Source of the DNA: CAXBNB01 sp040151475
GTDB taxonomy: Bacteria > Bacteroidota > Bacteroidia > Cytophagales > Cyclobacteriaceae
Direction of reading: 5' to 3'
NCBI RefSeq assembly: GCF_040151475.1
Contig: NZ_JBDKWG010000149.1
Location: 34,215 to 98,214, forward strand
Length of the DNA: 64,000 bases
Part shown: positions 36,276 to 45,760 of the stretch, one piece after another
How the letters are laid out: each line of letters opens with the position of its first letter
Position numbering within the stretch: the first letter of the stretch is position 1
Translations under genes and position numbers: made by a program
Notes under the pieces: generated by a model
What the model was told of the DNA's origin: nothing
What the model saw: only the letters and a program-made list of their open reading frames with translations
Databases searched by the model: none

Positions 36276-37772
36276 ATGGGATTTCGATCTTTTCTTAGTA
36301 AACCTTTTGCCAGGTATGTAGTAAAAAAGCAAAAACTATGGATGCAAAACCCTGTTGGTGCTCAGCAAAAAATACTTAAGGATATTCTAAAAAAGGCCTC
36401 ACAAACCAAATTTGGAAAAGATCATAATTTCTCCTCAGTCAACAACCATCAGGAATTCAAATCAAACGTTCCTGTAAGAGATTACGAACAACTCTCCTCA
36501 TACATCAATATGGTGGTAAAAGGAGAAAAAGACATACTCTGGCCTGGGAAACCGGAATATTTTGCTAAAACATCCGGTACTACCTCCGGGATCAAATACA
36601 TACCTATCACCAAAGACTCCATCCCAAACCACATCAACAGTGCCAGAGATGCATTGCTAAACTATGTGTATGAGACAGGCAACAGTAAATTTCTTGATGG
36701 CAGCCTGATCTTCCTTTCCGGAAGTCCTGTATTGAATCAAACAGCAGGAATCAATACCGGACGCTTATCGGGAATTGTGAATCACCATGTGCCCTCCTAC
36801 CTGCGATCCAACCAGATGCCGAGCTACGAGACCAATTGCATGGAAGACTGGGAAGACAAAGTAGATAAAATTGTCGAAGAGACCTTGCACAAAGACATGT
36901 CCCTGATCTCAGGAATACCACCATGGGTACAAATGTATTTCGACAAATTAAATGAGAAAACCGGAAAGCATATCAAAGACATTTTTCCCAATTTCTCCTT
37001 ATTCGCCCATGGAGGAGTAAATTTTGAGCCTTACAAAGCCAAACTGTTTGATAGTATAGGAAAATCGGTAGATTCCATAGAAACTTACCCTGCATCCGAA
37101 GGATTTATCGCCTTTCAGGACAGTCAGGAAGCAGAAGGATTGCTATTCCTTTTAAACTCGGGTATATTCTATGAGTTTATTCCTGCCGATGAATATTTCA
37201 ACGAAAACCCTACCCGACTACATATCGGAGAAGTGGAACTTGGAGTCAACTACGCCGTGATCATCAACAGCAATGCCGGACTCTGGGGTTACTCTATCGG
37301 AGACACAGTGAAGTTCGTGTCCAAAGACCCATACAGGATTATTGTATCTGGAAGGATAAAACACTTTATATCGGCCTTTGGAGAGCATGTGATCGGTGAG
37401 GAAGTAGAAAAAGCACTGAACCATGCCGTATCTCTTTTCCCGGAAACAGAAGTAATAGAGTTCACAGTAGCACCACAAGTTGCCCCGGAAAATGGGCTGC
37501 CACAGCACGAATGGTATATTGAATTTGACAAAAAACCATCTGACCTGATAGAATTTACCAAAGCAATCAATTCCAAATTGCAGGAATTAAATGCATATTA
37601 CGACGACTTAATTACAGGCAATATTCTTGAAATACTGAAACTGATCCCATTGAAAAAAAATGCCTTCATAGATTACATGAAATCTCAGGGAAAACTTGGT
37701 GGACAAAACAAAGTTCCCCGACTATCAAATGACAGAAAAATTGCAGATGCTTTGATAAAATTTAAAATATGA
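36276..37772 (+). CDS. GH3 family acyl-adenylating enzyme
   Basis: The 498-residue protein has the GH3/ANL adenylate-forming signature TSGTTSGIKYIP (about residues 108-119), EFIPADEYF and GYSIGDTVKF, then a C-terminal mobile domain. Plant GH3 enzymes join jasmonate or auxin to amino acids through an acyl-adenylate. The Bacteroidota members have no established substrate. It precedes dxr by 70 bases. Confidence 0.88.
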   Translation: MGFRSFLSKPFARYVVKKQKLWMQNPVGAQQKILKDILKKASQTKFGKDHNFSSVNNHQEFKSNVPVRDYEQLSSYINMVVKGEKDILWPGKPEYFAKTSGTTSGIKYIPITKDSIPNHINSARDALLNYVYETGNSKFLDGSLIFLSGSPVLNQTAGINTGRLSGIVNHHVPSYLRSNQMPSYETNCMEDWEDKVDKIVEETLHKDMSLISGIPPWVQMYFDKLNEKTGKHIKDIFPNFSLFAHGGVNFEPYKAKLFDSIGKSVDSIETYPASEGFIAFQDSQEAEGLLFLLNSGIFYEFIPADEYFNENPTRLHIGEVELGVNYAVIINSNAGLWGYSIGDTVKFVSKDPYRIIVSGRIKHFISAFGEHVIGEEVEKALNHAVSLFPETEVIEFTVAPQVAPENGLPQHEWYIEFDKKPSDLIEFTKAINSKLQELNAYYDDLITGNILEILKLIPLKKNAFIDYMKSQGKLGGQNKVPRLSNDRKIADALIKFKI

Positions 37773-37842
37773 ACCTGAGAAACCATCCAACATTGAAATC
37801 TATATTAAAACAACATTGGAAATTGACTATTCTTAAGTGGAA

Positions 37843-39006
37843 ATGATGAAAGATGAAAAGAAGAATATCGCAATTCTGGGTTCTACCGGATCTATCGGAA
37901 CACAAACACTGGAAGTGATTGCTGCCAACCCCGATCATTTCGAGGTAGAAGTGCTGACTGCCAATTCCAATGCAGAACTCTTAATTACACAAGCTAAAAA
38001 ATTCAACCCCAATGCTGTTGTCATCACCAATGAGGATAAATATGCAGAAGTTTTTGAAGCACTAAATCCGCTCGATATAAAAGTATATGCAGGGGAAAAA
38101 GCACTCATCAGTGTAGTTGAGATGGACACAATAGACCTTGTATTAACTGCCTTAGTAGGCTATGCCGGATTGATGCCCACTATAGCTGCCATCAAAGCGG
38201 GAAAACACATTGCCTTGGCGAACAAAGAAACCCTTGTGGTAGCAGGCGAGCTAATCACAAAACTGGCTTATGACAAAGGCGTAAATTTATATCCGGTAGA
38301 TTCGGAACATTCAGCCATATTTCAATGCCTGACTGGAGAATTTCACAACCCAACAGAAAAAATAATACTGACTGCCTCAGGTGGCCCATTCAGAGGAAAA
38401 AATACTGACTTTCTTAAAACCGTTACAAAAGCACAAGCCCTAAACCATCCCAACTGGGACATGGGCGCAAAAATCACCATTGATTCAGCCTCTTTGATGA
38501 ATAAGGGACTGGAAGTGATAGAAGCAAAATGGCTGTTTGGTGTCCGCTACGATCAAATCGAAGTGGTAATTCATCCTCAATCTATCATTCATTCGATGGT
38601 GCAATTCACCGACGGCTCCATAAAAGCACAACTCGGACTGCCTGACATGCGTTTACCGATACAATTTGCCTTAAGTTACCCCAATCGGTTGGATTCTGAT
38701 TTTCAAAGGTTTAACTTCGCCGATTACCCGTCATTAACCTTTGAGCAACCAGACATGGAAACGTTCAGAAATTTGAAGTTGGCTTATGAGGCGATGGAAA
38801 AAGGAGGCAATCAACCTTGTATCTTAAATGCAGCAAATGAAATCGCTGTAGAAGGTTTTTTAAGCGACAAAATTGGTTTCCTCGAAATGTCAGATGTTGT
38901 TGAAAAATGTATGGGAATATTACCACACATCTCTCAGCCCAGCATCGAAGATTATGTTAACACAGATAAAGAAACAAGAATAAAAGCTTTAGAAATAATT
39001 AATTAA
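37843..39006 (+). CDS. dxr: 1-deoxy-D-xylulose-5-phosphate reductoisomerase
   Basis: This enzyme makes methylerythritol phosphate from deoxyxylulose phosphate with NADPH, the second step of the non-mevalonate isoprenoid pathway. The 387-residue product has the NADPH site GSTGSIGTQTLEVI, NKETLV, the metal-binding DSEHSAIFQ, TASGGPFRG and DSASLMNKGLEVIEAKWLF. I start at the ATG at 37843 rather than an in-frame GTG two codons earlier. The stop overlaps the rseP start by one base (TAATG), a common pairing. Confidence 0.96.
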   Translation: MMKDEKKNIAILGSTGSIGTQTLEVIAANPDHFEVEVLTANSNAELLITQAKKFNPNAVVITNEDKYAEVFEALNPLDIKVYAGEKALISVVEMDTIDLVLTALVGYAGLMPTIAAIKAGKHIALANKETLVVAGELITKLAYDKGVNLYPVDSEHSAIFQCLTGEFHNPTEKIILTASGGPFRGKNTDFLKTVTKAQALNHPNWDMGAKITIDSASLMNKGLEVIEAKWLFGVRYDQIEVVIHPQSIIHSMVQFTDGSIKAQLGLPDMRLPIQFALSYPNRLDSDFQRFNFADYPSLTFEQPDMETFRNLKLAYEAMEKGGNQPCILNAANEIAVEGFLSDKIGFLEMSDVVEKCMGILPHISQPSIEDYVNTDKETRIKALEIIN

Positions 39007-40325
39007 TGGAAGGATTAGTAATGACTGCCCAATTGATTTTGGGTCTTTCAATTTTAGTAGGAGTACACGAGTGGGGACATTTGATTGCCGCCAAAGCATT
39101 TGGTATGAGAGTTGAGAAGTTTTCAATTGGGTTTCCTCCAAAAATATGGGGATTTCAATACGGTGAAACCGAGTATTCCATTGGAGCCATACCGCTTGGA
39201 GGATTTGTAAAAATATCGGGAATGATCGATGAATCGCTCGACACCAAAAACATGAAAGCCGAACCTGATCCATGGGAGTTCAGGGCTAAACCAGCCTGGC
39301 AGAGACTTATCGTAATGATGGGTGGAATCATTGTAAACGTGATCACAGGCATCCTCATATTCATAGGTCTTTTTTACAGTCAGGGAGAGTCTATCGTCAC
39401 CAAAGAAGAACTGAACAAACACGGTATTTTGGCTTATGAATTAGGGCAGGAAATCGGTTTTAAAACCGGAGATAAAGTATTAGAAGTCAACGGAAAAGAT
39501 TTTAAAGAATTCACTGACCTTATCAGTCCTGAAACTATCATGGCTGAAAACGCATCGTATCTGGTGCAAAGAGGAAATGAAAAAATAACCATCAATATAC
39601 CCATCACTTTTTTAGACAAATATTCTGATAAGGAAAACAAAGGCAGGTTTATTAGCTTTCTTCTTCCTTTTGAAGTGGGGCAAGTGATGGTCGGTACCGG
39701 AGCTGACAAAGGAGGATTGAAAGAGGGAGATAAGTTTGTATCGATAAATGGGCAACCGATTACCTATTTCCATGAGCTAAAAGAGGTACTGGATAAAAGT
39801 TCAGATACGGAAATTACCGCAGTAGTAAAGCGAAAATCAGGAAAAGAAGAATCTCTGAACATACAGGTAGATGAAGACGGCACTCTGGGATTCTATCCCG
39901 TATCACTATTGAACTACTCTCACTACGACTACAACTTGGCAGAAGCTACAGTAAAAGGAACGGAAGAAGCTTTCGGGAAAGTATGGGTAAATATTCTTGG
40001 CTTTGGGAAAATATTCCGCGGAGAAGTATCTCTGTCAAAATCACTAAGTGGCCCTATCAGAATAGCACAGATTTATGGAGGTACATGGAGTTGGGTGAAG
40101 TTCTGGAATATTACAGGACTACTATCCATGATCCTTGCATTTATGAATTTCCTGCCCATACCGGCACTGGATGGCGGGCATGTAGTCTTCCTGACTTACG
40201 AAATGGTATCGGGTAGAAAACCTTCAGATCAATTCTTAGAAAATGCCCAAAAAGTAGGCATGATACTGCTACTCGGCATCATGGGATTTGCCATTTTCAA
40301 TGACATCTTTCAGTCAATTTTTTAG
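39006..40325 (+). CDS. rseP: RIP metalloprotease RseP (site-2 protease)
   Basis: This inner-membrane zinc protease cleaves transmembrane anchors, typically of anti-sigma factors. The 439-residue protein has HEWGH at residues 21-25 in the first helix, two PDZ regions in the periplasmic loop (about 115-320) and the second catalytic motif NFLPIPALDGGH near residue 385. It is coupled to dxr by a one-base overlap. No sigma or anti-sigma gene is nearby. Confidence 0.95.
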   Translation: MEGLVMTAQLILGLSILVGVHEWGHLIAAKAFGMRVEKFSIGFPPKIWGFQYGETEYSIGAIPLGGFVKISGMIDESLDTKNMKAEPDPWEFRAKPAWQRLIVMMGGIIVNVITGILIFIGLFYSQGESIVTKEELNKHGILAYELGQEIGFKTGDKVLEVNGKDFKEFTDLISPETIMAENASYLVQRGNEKITINIPITFLDKYSDKENKGRFISFLLPFEVGQVMVGTGADKGGLKEGDKFVSINGQPITYFHELKEVLDKSSDTEITAVVKRKSGKEESLNIQVDEDGTLGFYPVSLLNYSHYDYNLAEATVKGTEEAFGKVWVNILGFGKIFRGEVSLSKSLSGPIRIAQIYGGTWSWVKFWNITGLLSMILAFMNFLPIPALDGGHVVFLTYEMVSGRKPSDQFLENAQKVGMILLLGIMGFAIFNDIFQSIF

Positions 40326-40448
40326 AAAACAGCTACATACCTCCCATAAAAAACATTTTTTGTCTGTTTTGCTTTGTTTTAGGAACGAATGTGATACATT
40401 TTTAGAGCAAGTGATTAAACCAAAACATCTTATAAAAGGAGTTCATAA

Positions 40449-40491
40449 AATTTGGCTTTACTAAACTTTGAAAGTTTAGTAAAGCCAAATT
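40449..40491. repeat. near-perfect 43-bp palindrome
   Basis: Twenty-one bases on each side of the G at 40470 are exact complements (arms contain TTTGGCTTTACTAAAC). There is no T run on either side, so it is not a standard terminator, although it lies between rseP and metG. It could be a transcript-end stabiliser or a mobile palindrome. Confidence 0.65.
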
Positions 40492-40577
40492 CCCACAGTT
40501 GATTACGGCTTTTCCATTTTTAGACCAGTATTGCATTCTTAGAAAAGGGTTGGCTTATTTATGTCAAACAATACTTC

Positions 40578-40585
40578 TATCTTTG
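40578..40585 (+). promoter_or_regulatory. -7 promoter element of metG
   Basis: TATCTTTG is a perfect TAnnTTTG box ending 10 bases before the GTG start of metG. The predicted start point leaves a leader of only about 5-7 bases. Confidence 0.55.
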
Positions 40586-40595
40586 CGCAAAAAAA

Positions 40596-42659
40596 GTGTC
40601 AGTGCGAAAAGATTACAAAAGATATACCATTACCTCGGCCTTGCCCTACGCAAACGGCCCATTACACATTGGACATATAGCAGGAGCTTATTTACCCGCC
40701 GACATTTATGTCCGGTATTTGAGATCGAAGCAAAAAGACGTACTCTATGTGTGTGGAAGTGACGAACATGGTGCTGCCATTACCATTAAGGCCAAAAAAG
40801 AGAGTACTACCCCTCAGGCAATCATCGACAAGTACCATGAATTGAATAAAAGTACTTTTGAGAAATTTGGTATTTCTTTTGACATATACCACCGCACTTC
40901 AGCGAAGATTCACCACGAAACTTCACAGGGATTTTTCACCAATTTGTATGAAAAGGGTGAATTTGAAGAAATAGAATCGGAACAATTTTACGATGAGGAA
41001 TACAAACAATTCCTCGCTGACAGGTATGTAACTGGCACCTGTCCAAAATGTGGCCATGACAGTGCTTATGGAGATCAGTGCGAAAAGTGCGGCTCCTCTT
41101 TGAGCCCTACTGACCTGATCAATCCGGTATCCACATTGAGCGGAAAAACACCTGTACTTAAAACGACCAAGCATTGGTTTTTACCTTTGGACAAATACCA
41201 GCCCTGGCTGGAAGAGTGGCTGATAGAAGGCAAAAAAGGGGAATGGAAATCTAATGTTTATGGACAGTGCAGTTCGTGGCTCAAAGAAGGCCTGCAACCT
41301 CGCGCCATGACCAGAGATCTGGACTGGGGAGTGGATGTTCCTTTGAAAGAAGCTGTTGGAAAAAAATTGTATGTGTGGCTGGATGCCCCCATCGGCTACA
41401 TCTCTGCCACCAAGCAGTGGGCCATCGACAATGGAAAAAACTGGGAAGACTACTGGAAAAAACACGACAATGAAGAGGACGATGCTTGCCTGATACACTT
41501 TATAGGGAAAGACAACATAGTGTTTCATTGCATCATTTTTCCTTCCATACTCCATGCTCATGGAGGGTATATTCTGCCCGAAAATGTACCAGCCAATGAA
41601 TTCCTCAACCTGGAAGGAGAAAAGCTCTCTACGTCCAGAAACTGGGCGGTATGGTTAGACAAATACCTTGAAGATTTTCCGGGAAAAGAAGACGTATTGC
41701 GCTATGTGCTTTGCGCTACCGCTCCGGAAACAAAAGACAATGACTTTACCTGGAAGGATTACCAAACGAGAAACAACAGTGAACTAGTAGCCATTTTAGG
41801 TAATTTCGTCAATCGGGCAGTCGTGCTTACTCATAAGTTTTTTGAAGGGAAAGTTCCTCAAGCCGGAGCATTGGAAGCTATCGACACACAGACTTTGGAG
41901 GAGCTCAAGCAGTTTCCGGATAAAATTGCAGAGTCTATTGAAAAATTCAGGTTCAGAGAAGCACTGAGCTATGTGATGGATCTTGCCAGACTGGGCAACA
42001 AGTACCTGGCAGACACAGAACCTTGGAAAGTCATCAAAACGGATCAAGAAAGGACTGCAACAATATTAAATATTGGGCTACAAATAGCAGCGAGTTTGTC
42101 CATAGTGGCAGCACCATTTTTACCCCGAACATCTGAGAAATTAGGGAAACTCCTCAATGTTGACGTTTCGGATTGGGACAATGCCGGATCCGACACATTG
42201 CTGGTTGCCGAAAATGCAATAAACGAAGCTACTCTGCTATTTGATAAAATAGAAGATGAAGAAATACAAAAACAAATCGACAAACTGAAAAAACCCGTGA
42301 CTGTGGAAGCCAAAGAAGTAACTCCCCAAAAAGAAGAGATAGCATTTGATGACTTTCTGAAAATGGATATTCGTGTAGGTACTATTTTGGAAGCGGAAGC
42401 AGTACCTAAATCCAACAAGCTGTTGAAATTTTTGGTAGATACAGGCATGGACAAAAGAACCATCCTTAGTGGCATTGCCAAGCACTACAGCCCTGAAGAA
42501 ATGATTGGCAAGCAAGTGACCATATTGGCCAATCTCGCCCCAAGAAAAATAATGGGTGTGGAAAGTCAGGGCATGATCCTGATGGCAGAAAATAAAGACG
42601 GTAGCTTGAAACTCTTACAACCAAATGATTTGGCGGACAATGGGGCAATGGTGAGTTAA
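40596..42659 (+). CDS. metG: methionyl-tRNA synthetase
   Basis: The enzyme charges tRNA-Met. The 687-residue protein has the class I HIGH motif (HIGH in GPLHIGHIAG), a zinc knuckle CPKCG...CEKCG (about residues 147-168), and KLSTS in place of KMSKS. An anticodon-binding helical domain follows, and a C-terminal EMAP/tRNA-binding domain (about 580-687: FLKMDIRVGTILEAEAVPKS, ILANLAPRKIMGVESQGM) closes it. The start is GTG; a second GTG two codons on is equally possible. No ATG fits the N-terminus. Confidence 0.96.
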   Translation: MSVRKDYKRYTITSALPYANGPLHIGHIAGAYLPADIYVRYLRSKQKDVLYVCGSDEHGAAITIKAKKESTTPQAIIDKYHELNKSTFEKFGISFDIYHRTSAKIHHETSQGFFTNLYEKGEFEEIESEQFYDEEYKQFLADRYVTGTCPKCGHDSAYGDQCEKCGSSLSPTDLINPVSTLSGKTPVLKTTKHWFLPLDKYQPWLEEWLIEGKKGEWKSNVYGQCSSWLKEGLQPRAMTRDLDWGVDVPLKEAVGKKLYVWLDAPIGYISATKQWAIDNGKNWEDYWKKHDNEEDDACLIHFIGKDNIVFHCIIFPSILHAHGGYILPENVPANEFLNLEGEKLSTSRNWAVWLDKYLEDFPGKEDVLRYVLCATAPETKDNDFTWKDYQTRNNSELVAILGNFVNRAVVLTHKFFEGKVPQAGALEAIDTQTLEELKQFPDKIAESIEKFRFREALSYVMDLARLGNKYLADTEPWKVIKTDQERTATILNIGLQIAASLSIVAAPFLPRTSEKLGKLLNVDVSDWDNAGSDTLLVAENAINEATLLFDKIEDEEIQKQIDKLKKPVTVEAKEVTPQKEEIAFDDFLKMDIRVGTILEAEAVPKSNKLLKFLVDTGMDKRTILSGIAKHYSPEEMIGKQVTILANLAPRKIMGVESQGMILMAENKDGSLKLLQPNDLADNGAMVS

Positions 42660-42734
42660 AGACTGCTAGAAAAATGTTTTGCCTAGGTAATTGTGATTAT
42701 TTTCTTCTACCTTTAAGAAAAGGATATATCTAAA

Positions 42735-42929
42735 ATGGATAGAACTGAATTTAAAAGAGAGCTAGAAAGACATAAAAATCAAATTGATGCGAGCATAAAG
42801 TTCCTTCAAAAAGGATTTGAAGAACTCAATCAAAGAAACTATGAATTTTATGACTTTATAGAGTCAAATTATTTCGACCTAGAGGAAAGATTATCAAAAC
42901 TGGAACGACAGGTCAACAATTTGTCATAA
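42735..42929 (+). CDS. small coiled-coil protein
   Basis: The 64-residue product (TEFKRELERHKNQIDASI at the start, RLSKLERQVNNL at the end) is highly charged and helical with heptad leucines near its C-terminus. A one-mismatch -7 box (TACCTTTA) lies about 30 bases upstream. It has clean coding character and its own ATG. I do not recognise a family. Confidence 0.5.
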   Translation: MDRTEFKRELERHKNQIDASIKFLQKGFEELNQRNYEFYDFIESNYFDLEERLSKLERQVNNLS

Positions 42930-42935
42930 GTAATT

Positions 42936-43121
42936 TTAATTCATCATCACAAAAACACCCCAGTAGTATGGGTCTTTAAATTTGTTTTTGAGCAATTTTT
43001 GAGCAGAAATAAACGCTTCCTGTTTATTTCCTGTCTTTAGCCAGCCTGTTGTTTTAAGTCTTCCGAAGGATGACTTGAAACTTCTCATGAAAACCAGTGT
43101 CTTCGACACAGCATCTTTCAT
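42936..43121 (-). pseudogene. C-terminal remnant of a CHAT-domain (caspase-like) protein
   Basis: The 61-residue frame resembles the end of CHAT protease domains, which close with an FY-x-x-L helix, an Ala/Gln helix and PYYWAAFVL: here LVFMRSFKSSFGRLK, EAFISAQKLLKNKF and DPYYWGVFVMMN. The catalytic His and Cys lie upstream of this region in intact proteins and are absent. No continuation is seen in the next 300 bases. It is therefore a fragment of a lost gene; whether it is expressed is unknown. Confidence 0.5.
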
Positions 43122-43400
43122 TCAATCATTTATGAGTGACAATAATTCTTTCTTACCCGAATAGCCTCTGGCACTTGAATATTTGCAGGCTTTCCAATAC
43201 TTCTCCCCTAGCACAAGCGAGACGCTTGTGCTCTAATTTGATTTAGCGGAGTAGAATAACTCAAATTCGATAAAAGATAAGAACCGTTAAACTACTCCAA
43301 TACCTGATTGTTATCTCTCCCCCACTGATCCTTTAATGCCATTTCTCTCTTACAATTAGATTGATAAAAAGGGATTTTATTATAGTGTTTCGTGTCAATA
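43122..43400. other. intergenic remnant region
   Basis: No intact gene is visible. The stretch contains the palindrome at 43210-43232 and otherwise A/T-rich sequence, probably debris left from the CHAT gene. Confidence 0.5.
43210..43232. repeat. REP-like hairpin
   Basis: AGCACAAGCG and CGCTTGTGCT are perfect 10-base inverted repeats separated by AGA. It is GC-rich compared with its surroundings, like mobile REP palindromes moved by Y1 transposases. No such transposase lies in the window. Confidence 0.5.
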
Positions 43401-43450
43401 AGTTTTATAACTAGTGAATCAGTTTTATAACTTATTTTTTAGTTATATGT
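43401..43450 (+). promoter_or_regulatory. putative BlaI-type operator repeats
   Basis: AGTTTTATAACT occurs at 43401-43412 and again at 43421-43432, with a weaker AGTTATAT at 43441. The period is exactly 20 bases. Each unit has the inverted ends AGTT/AACT. Just upstream of a BlaI-like gene, this is the expected place for an autoregulatory operator. Confidence 0.5.
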
Positions 43451-43456
43451 TTGAGA

Positions 43457-43812
43457 ATGGAAAAATTAGCAAAAGCGGAAGAACCAATTATGCATTGGCT
43501 ATGGAAGTGTAAAAAGGCATTTGTAAAAGAAATAATTGAGAAGCTACCTGACTCAAAACCACTATATAATACAGTATCATTAATTATGAGAGTGCTCGTT
43601 GATAAAGGAATGGTCGGGAATGAGTCCTTTAGAAGAACCCATCGATACTTCGCTATTTTATCTAAAAATGAATACCGGACATAGTTATTCAAGTCCGCTA
43701 TTTCTGATTATTTCGATGGATCCTATTCAAGTATTGTTTCTCACATGGCGAATAGTCGGAAAATGACATAGAAGAAATTAAGAACCTTATAAATACCAAA
43801 GTAAAACCATGA
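43457..43812 (+). pseudogene. BlaI/MecI-family repressor, broken by a stop and a frameshift
   Basis: Residues 1-75 (MEKLAKAEEPIMHWLW, LYNTVSLIMRVLVDKGMV, THRYFAIL) form the winged-helix domain of BlaI repressors. A TAG at 43682-43684 interrupts the frame. The same frame then continues LFKSAISDYFDGSYSSIVSHMANS, the family's dimerisation helix, until about 43755, after which the next frame gives SENDIEEIKNLINTKVKP and ends with TGA at 43810-43812. That TGA overlaps the M56 start, the normal operon junction. A nonsense mutation and a one-base deletion explain this. A free DNA-binding domain of 75 residues could still be made. Confidence 0.75.
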
Positions 43813-45560
43813 AGGAATTTACATTCTATCTGATACAGAATATAGTGCTTATGGCTATATTTTTTACTAGCTATCGATTGCTTTATAAGCGATATTCCAG
43901 CCATTCATTCAAGCGGTATTTTTTAATAACAGCGATATTCCTTTCTACAATTATCCCACTAATACATATCGACATTACACTTCCCCAAGAAGTAAGCATC
44001 TTTTCCACTCCTCCAAAAAGTATAAAACAGTATATAGATGACTCTATCAAACCGAAAAAACCTTATGATGAGGTATTGGCAAGAAAATCTGAACCATTAA
44101 CATTGACGGAGAGCAAGACTATTCTACCAGATGAAAATCTCGTAATCACCAACTCCAAGGATTTTGCTACATGGACATATTTTGGACTCGCCTTTATTTT
44201 CTTTTGGCGTTTGCTTTCACAACTGTTTTCATTTTATCGTGTATTGAAAAGATCATCAAAAATCTTATATAATGGAGATACCATATACCTGGATCGATCT
44301 AACAAAATTACAGGAGCTTCATTTTTCAATTTTATTGTGATAGCAGAAAAATACCGGGATAAGGATGAGTTTGCTGTGATATATGCACATGAAAGAGCGC
44401 ACGTTCAGAGGCTTCATAGTTTTGATGTTTTATTGTCTGAACTTTGCTGTACACTACTATGGGTAAATCCTTTCTATTGGTTGTTTAGAAAAGAAATTGA
44501 ACTGAATCATGAGTTGGAAGCAGACGTGTTGGCATCACAAAAAAATGATGTAAAGGAGTACTCTTTTACATTGCTTTCATTAGCTAATTCGAATTTCAGG
44601 ATGTTGAACGCTAATCATTTTGCATCGAGTAATATCAAGTATCGTATCACACAACTTTTGGATCAACCCTATAAAAAAATATCTAAAGTTCGAATCAGTA
44701 TGATTTTTCTAATATTGTCTCTGGTAGTTTGGCAATTCAGCTGTGAGTTGCATGAAGATGTTATTGATCCTATTACCAGCTTCAATGGGAATAGGGAAAC
44801 GATAAAGAATATTAAATCTATTAGCACCAGATTTTTAGGCCATTATGATGATTTGGAACATAAAAATACTCGCTTGATTTCAAAAGCTTTTTTTCTTCCT
44901 GATGGTTCTTTGGAAAAGGTGGAAAAATACCTGAACTACCCCTATAATTTTGAAGAACCTGTTGTGATGGATTTTTATGTTGAACCAGACTTAAAAAATC
45001 TACTTCAGGTAATGGACGGGCTGCCTTTTGAGATAGCTGAAAATTCAATTTTATATGGCAATGACTGGCCTAAATACATAGCTGCAATCCCTGAGAAAAG
45101 GAAATTATATGATTTTCAAAACAAAAGCACATTCGACTGCAATACTGAAACTAATGAAAGCGGATTTCCAACAGAGATCTTCTTTACTGAAAAAAATGAT
45201 GATTTTCCATTGAAAGATTGGGGATACAGTTTTAAAGAAACGTTCGATTATCAGGGAAAGTTGGTTTCTAAATACTCTCATATTGCCAATAATCGTCATA
45301 TCGTCATTGACGATTATTTTTCATATCAGGGAGATAAAATAGTCGGTGTTTCTGGAAAAAGTGCTCAATTTAAATTTGAATATAATGAGGGAAAACTCAG
45401 TAAAACAGAGAAATATGTAAATACTGAATTGGTCAATACCAGAAAATACTACTACAATGACTCTGGGGTTAAAATTCGTACTGAAGTTTTCAACCGATAT
45501 GGAAAGCCGGAATATACCGTTCAGTTCGAATTTGAATATTACGAAAATGCTGAAGAATGA
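43809..45560 (+). CDS. M56 family metallopeptidase (BlaR1-like)
   Basis: The 583-residue membrane protein has four helices in the N-terminal 310 residues and a cytoplasmic zinc protease domain with HERAH (194-198) and the third ligand in HELEAD (234-239). In BlaR1/MecR1 this domain inactivates the BlaI repressor. The C-terminal 270 residues lack the penicillin-binding SxxK sensor; they form a beta-rich region with repeated FEYxxGKLSKTE-like motifs seen in YD-type repeats. Its partner repressor just upstream is disrupted. Confidence 0.85.
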   Translation: MKEFTFYLIQNIVLMAIFFTSYRLLYKRYSSHSFKRYFLITAIFLSTIIPLIHIDITLPQEVSIFSTPPKSIKQYIDDSIKPKKPYDEVLARKSEPLTLTESKTILPDENLVITNSKDFATWTYFGLAFIFFWRLLSQLFSFYRVLKRSSKILYNGDTIYLDRSNKITGASFFNFIVIAEKYRDKDEFAVIYAHERAHVQRLHSFDVLLSELCCTLLWVNPFYWLFRKEIELNHELEADVLASQKNDVKEYSFTLLSLANSNFRMLNANHFASSNIKYRITQLLDQPYKKISKVRISMIFLILSLVVWQFSCELHEDVIDPITSFNGNRETIKNIKSISTRFLGHYDDLEHKNTRLISKAFFLPDGSLEKVEKYLNYPYNFEEPVVMDFYVEPDLKNLLQVMDGLPFEIAENSILYGNDWPKYIAAIPEKRKLYDFQNKSTFDCNTETNESGFPTEIFFTEKNDDFPLKDWGYSFKETFDYQGKLVSKYSHIANNRHIVIDDYFSYQGDKIVGVSGKSAQFKFEYNEGKLSKTEKYVNTELVNTRKYYYNDSGVKIRTEVFNRYGKPEYTVQFEFEYYENAEE

Positions 45561-45571
45561 ATCTTGATTAA

Positions 45572-45710
45572 CCAAATGGGAAATAGCATTTAAAAATACT
45601 TGCTATCCTCTGACCCGTTCAGGGGTCTCTTAGAGTTGTCTGTGACTTTAAAAGGTACAAGTATAAGGTGCTTTAAGGAGTTTTCACTTTTAAATGCGCT
45701 TGCTTTGGAT
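45572..45710. repeat. diverged relative of the 24.8-kb MITE-like element
   Basis: The right end (TTTTAAATGCG then CTTTGGAT) matches the right end of the element at 24965-24989 at most positions. The left end (CCAAA, then GCATTTAAAA) matches it only in part. The interior differs. It may be a decayed copy lying between the M56 and glyS genes. Confidence 0.35.
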
Positions 45711-45747
45711 TACTCAAGGTTTTTATTCCAGAATTTATGGATTGGTA

Positions 45748-45755
45748 TATCTTTG
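45748..45755 (+). promoter_or_regulatory. -7 promoter element of glyS (leaderless)
   Basis: TATCTTTG is a perfect match and ends five bases before the ATG at 45761. No clear -33 box stands at the normal distance. The start point probably coincides with the start codon. Confidence 0.55.
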
Positions 45756-45760
45756 CGGCT

